Position numbers and translations under genes: made by a program
Assembly: GCA_017527065.1 (NCBI GenBank)
Contig: JAFXQO010000001.1
Span: forward strand, 81,423 to 145,422
DNA: 64,000 nucleotides
Origin: Clostridia bacterium
GTDB taxonomy: Bacteria > Bacillota > Clostridia > Christensenellales > Aristaeellaceae
Reading direction: 5' to 3'
Shown here: in pieces, positions 62,583-64,000 of the stretch
Layout of the letters: each line of letters starts with the position of its first letter
Position numbering within the stretch: the stretch's first letter is position 1
The notes under the pieces: model-generated
What the model was told of the DNA's origin: nothing
Seen by the model: the letters and a program-made list of their open reading frames with translations, nothing else
Database searches by the model: none

Positions 62583-63572
62583 ATGGCCTATCCCAAACCG
62601 TTATCAGAGAAATCCCTTGAAAAGCTGTACAAGGATGCCGGACTGACAAAAGAGGTCCGCTCTTTCCTTCACGCCTTCTTTGCCGCCTGTGCAAACTTGT
62701 ACGGTGCGATTGCTTTGCGACATGTGTGGCAGGTCTTTGGAGAATTGAAGGATGCGCCCAAGCTGCGCCGGAAGGACCTTCTTGCCTTCGCATCAATCGC
62801 CCGACGCGAGGAAAAGCCGTACTATGTTTTTGAGGTCAACGAGATATTTGATGATGTTACTCATGGTGAATTGGATCGGCACATTGTCAGCAGGGAGTTG
62901 GTTGGCTTCGGATATGGAAAGTTCAGACTGCTCTACGATCTGATGGAGCAGATTGATGACAGACCCTATTGTGTGCCCGATGAATTTCTTTCTTATGCGA
63001 CTCCAGTTCAGTCGGCCGAAGAGTCGGCGCTGCTTACTTTCCTCTCCGGCCTGACTTCTACGGCGAACGTATGCACACCGAAATACGGCAATGCCATTCC
63101 CAACGAGAACAAGGGAAAGAAACTGGGTAAGTATTCCTTCCTGAATTCAGATGAACGATTTGAGATGGAATGGCAGAAGCGCCCGGCTGCACAGGCGGCC
63201 TTTCTTGGGGACTGTTCCGGGACGGAAGCTGAAAAGGTACTGCGCTTCTTTAAACGCAGCGAGAACATCGGCAGGAACAGCCCGACGAGAACACTGCAAT
63301 GGATTCTGGACGAACTGAACGAGGTTGGTGTGGAGATAAAAGAGAAACAGATTGAAAAGTTGCTGCGCTTGATCACAGACTACCACAATAACAGCCGTTT
63401 GTGGTGTCTGTCCGGATGGAAGCCCAACGAACTCGTCGCAATATACAGAGGCGGCGGACCTACATCCATCTCCTTTGGGCCAGGAATTCAAAAAGCCTTT
63501 GCTGATGGCTCTCTGGACAGGGATGAACTTGTCAAAAAGATCCGGGAAATGGGGCTGGAAGTGATACAATGA
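62583..63572 (+). CDS. Conserved hypothetical protein of Clostridia
   Basis: A 329-residue soluble protein. LRRKDLLAFASIARREEKPYYVFEVNEIFDD, YDLMEQIDDRPYCVPDEFLSYATPV, PNENKGKKLGKYSFLNSDERF and ITDYHNNSRLWCLSGWKPNELVAIYRGG are the striking blocks. Relatives in gut Clostridia often carry a C-terminal SEC-C metal-binding tail; here it is missing and the protein ends REMGLEVIQ. Function unknown. CAGGAGGAATAAGT precedes the ATG. GC is lower than the window average. Confidence 0.75.
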   Translation: MAYPKPLSEKSLEKLYKDAGLTKEVRSFLHAFFAACANLYGAIALRHVWQVFGELKDAPKLRRKDLLAFASIARREEKPYYVFEVNEIFDDVTHGELDRHIVSRELVGFGYGKFRLLYDLMEQIDDRPYCVPDEFLSYATPVQSAEESALLTFLSGLTSTANVCTPKYGNAIPNENKGKKLGKYSFLNSDERFEMEWQKRPAAQAAFLGDCSGTEAEKVLRFFKRSENIGRNSPTRTLQWILDELNEVGVEIKEKQIEKLLRLITDYHNNSRLWCLSGWKPNELVAIYRGGGPTSISFGPGIQKAFADGSLDRDELVKKIREMGLEVIQ

Positions 63573-63633
63573 ATTTTCGTTTTTACAGGGAACGGATGAG
63601 TAAAATGTGATATTTATGAACCCATTATAAAAA

Positions 63634-63659
63634 CCCAGGCCTTCCGACCTGGGATTTGT
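63634..63659. repeat. Right copy of the 26-base direct repeat (terminator-like hairpin)
   Basis: The 26 bases beginning CCCAGGCCTTCCGACC match 60104-60129 with one mismatch. On the minus strand it reads as a hairpin followed by TTTTT, i.e. a terminator. Confidence 0.7.
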
Positions 63660-63661
63660 AA

Positions 63662-63692
63662 TGGTCGCAACAGGACTCGAATTTGTAGAACC
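63662..63692 (-). other. tRNA 3'-end-like scar (possible att remnant)
   Basis: On the minus strand AAATTCGAGTCCTGT...GCGACCA resembles a T-loop (TTCGAGTCC) plus an acceptor end. The T-stem has two mismatches and there is no 5' half, so it is not a tRNA gene. Elements that integrate at tRNA 3' ends leave such scars. It is followed on the minus strand by the terminator-like repeat. Confidence 0.4.
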
Positions 63693-63906
63693 ATAATCTG
63701 TTTTCCTGAAAACCATTGAAAATAGTGCTGATTTTACGGGAGATTTCGATTGCAACGCAATCTGATGGAATCCTTTTTAGATCGAATTGTGGTAAGAATT
63801 GTGGTAAATGAAGGGCGTAAAAGACCGCCTCGCAAGGCGTGTGCTTGCTTGGCGGTATGTGGTCTGGCAGTGAAAAAGCGGACAAATTGAAAAGTTGGTT
63901 GGGTAA

Positions 63907-63999
63907 TCAAGCGGCGAACATCTGCTCAAAGGCAACCGGGGTAAGATAGCCAAGAGACTGGTGAATACGGCGTCTGTTATAGAATAACAGATATTTCGC
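63907..63999 (-). mobile_element. IS3-family transposase, C-terminal 30 residues (cut by the window end)
   Basis: The minus-strand frame entering at 63999 reads FYNRRRIHQSLGYLTPVAFE and stops at 63907. This is the highly conserved C-terminus of IS3/IS150-group OrfB integrase-type transposases (N-x-RRIHxSLGYxTP). The rest lies beyond the window. Confidence 0.92.
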
Positions 64000-64000
64000 A

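Larger units (their letters stand above)
63573..63906. other. Mobile-element junction without genes
   Basis: This gap holds the second 26-base repeat, a tRNA-3'-end-like string (63662-63692), a small GATTGC-aac-GCAATC palindrome, a direct repeat AATTGTGGTAA (63785 and 63797 region), and a hairpin CCGCC..GCAAG/CTTGC..GGCGG (63820-63856). The bases 63865-63890 (CTGGCAGTGAAAAAGCGGACA) look like an IS3-type end. Confidence 0.5.

Noticed and set aside
63662-63692. A functional tRNA gene on the minus strand
   Set aside because: No D or anticodon arm can be drawn and the T-stem is mismatched; kept only as a possible attachment scar.
63625-63885. 86-codon minus-strand frame near the right end
   Set aside because: It runs through the repeat, the tRNA-like scar and hairpins, with no start signal; not a gene.

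Overview
This is a contiguous stretch of chromosome from a GC-rich (by eye about 60-65%) member of the Bacillota, most likely a gut-associated Clostridia (a Christensenellales-like lineage is my guess). The evidence is strong AGGAGG-type ribosome binding sites, frequent GTG/TTG starts, a tRNA-Val T-box leader in front of valS, a CIRCE element at htpG, the ireB-ruvX-DUF1292 gene set, two SpoIID-domain proteins, and glycoside hydrolases for host or plant glycans (GH2, GH4, GH29, sialate-esterase type). I see no rRNA, no intact tRNA and no CRISPR array.

Region 1-21 kb: a truncated S24-type regulator, two HAD hydrolases, a DUF368 membrane protein (the family of undecaprenyl-phosphate translocases), an ECF sigma/anti-sigma pair with its own ECF-like promoter, purB and purA flanking an SGNH esterase, a SpoIID lipoprotein, an AT-rich GNAT gene, radA, an L,D-transpeptidase, pgsA, a valine T-box leader that governs a small membrane protein plus valS and probably folC, a PHP phosphatase and a HIT protein. 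htpG runs toward them.

Region 21-46 kb: PRC-barrel, small membrane and AI-2E-type genes; the ireB / ruvX / DUF1292 cluster, in which ruvX and DUF1292 are one uninterrupted frame; WG-repeat and GT-C-like membrane proteins; a secreted caspase-like protease cotranscribed with a SpoIID-SH3 protein; rmuC; a compact minus-strand housekeeping operon (alr, folate cyclo-ligase, membrane protein, rsmD, coaD, coiled-coil protein, RsmF-like methyltransferase); CapA-like and beta-lactamase-like proteins; and a minus-strand run of MoaF-like, MATE, FliB-like, GH4 and peptidoglycan-binding proteins.

Region 46-64 kb is accessory and partly decayed. It holds a promoter, a 26-codon ORF, an S24/S26 peptidase and a broken HPr-kinase/PqqD remnant that look like the wreck of a RiPP (lasso-type) locus. 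A GH2 beta-mannosidase, a PAS protein, a TetR-DUF308-MMPL-YhgE-like efflux operon, a radical-SAM C-terminal scrap, a GH29 fucosidase with a PatB/MalY lyase, a STAS-kinase fusion and a secreted leucine-rich-repeat protein follow. After these come a scrap of a sugar ABC permease, an uncharacterised AT-richer gene, a tRNA-3'-end-like scar and the end of an IS3-family transposase. A 26-base near-identical repeat (60104 and 63634) brackets the last 3.5 kb of accessory genes. GC drops in the GNAT gene, the RiPP relic and the last few kb, which fits horizontal acquisition.
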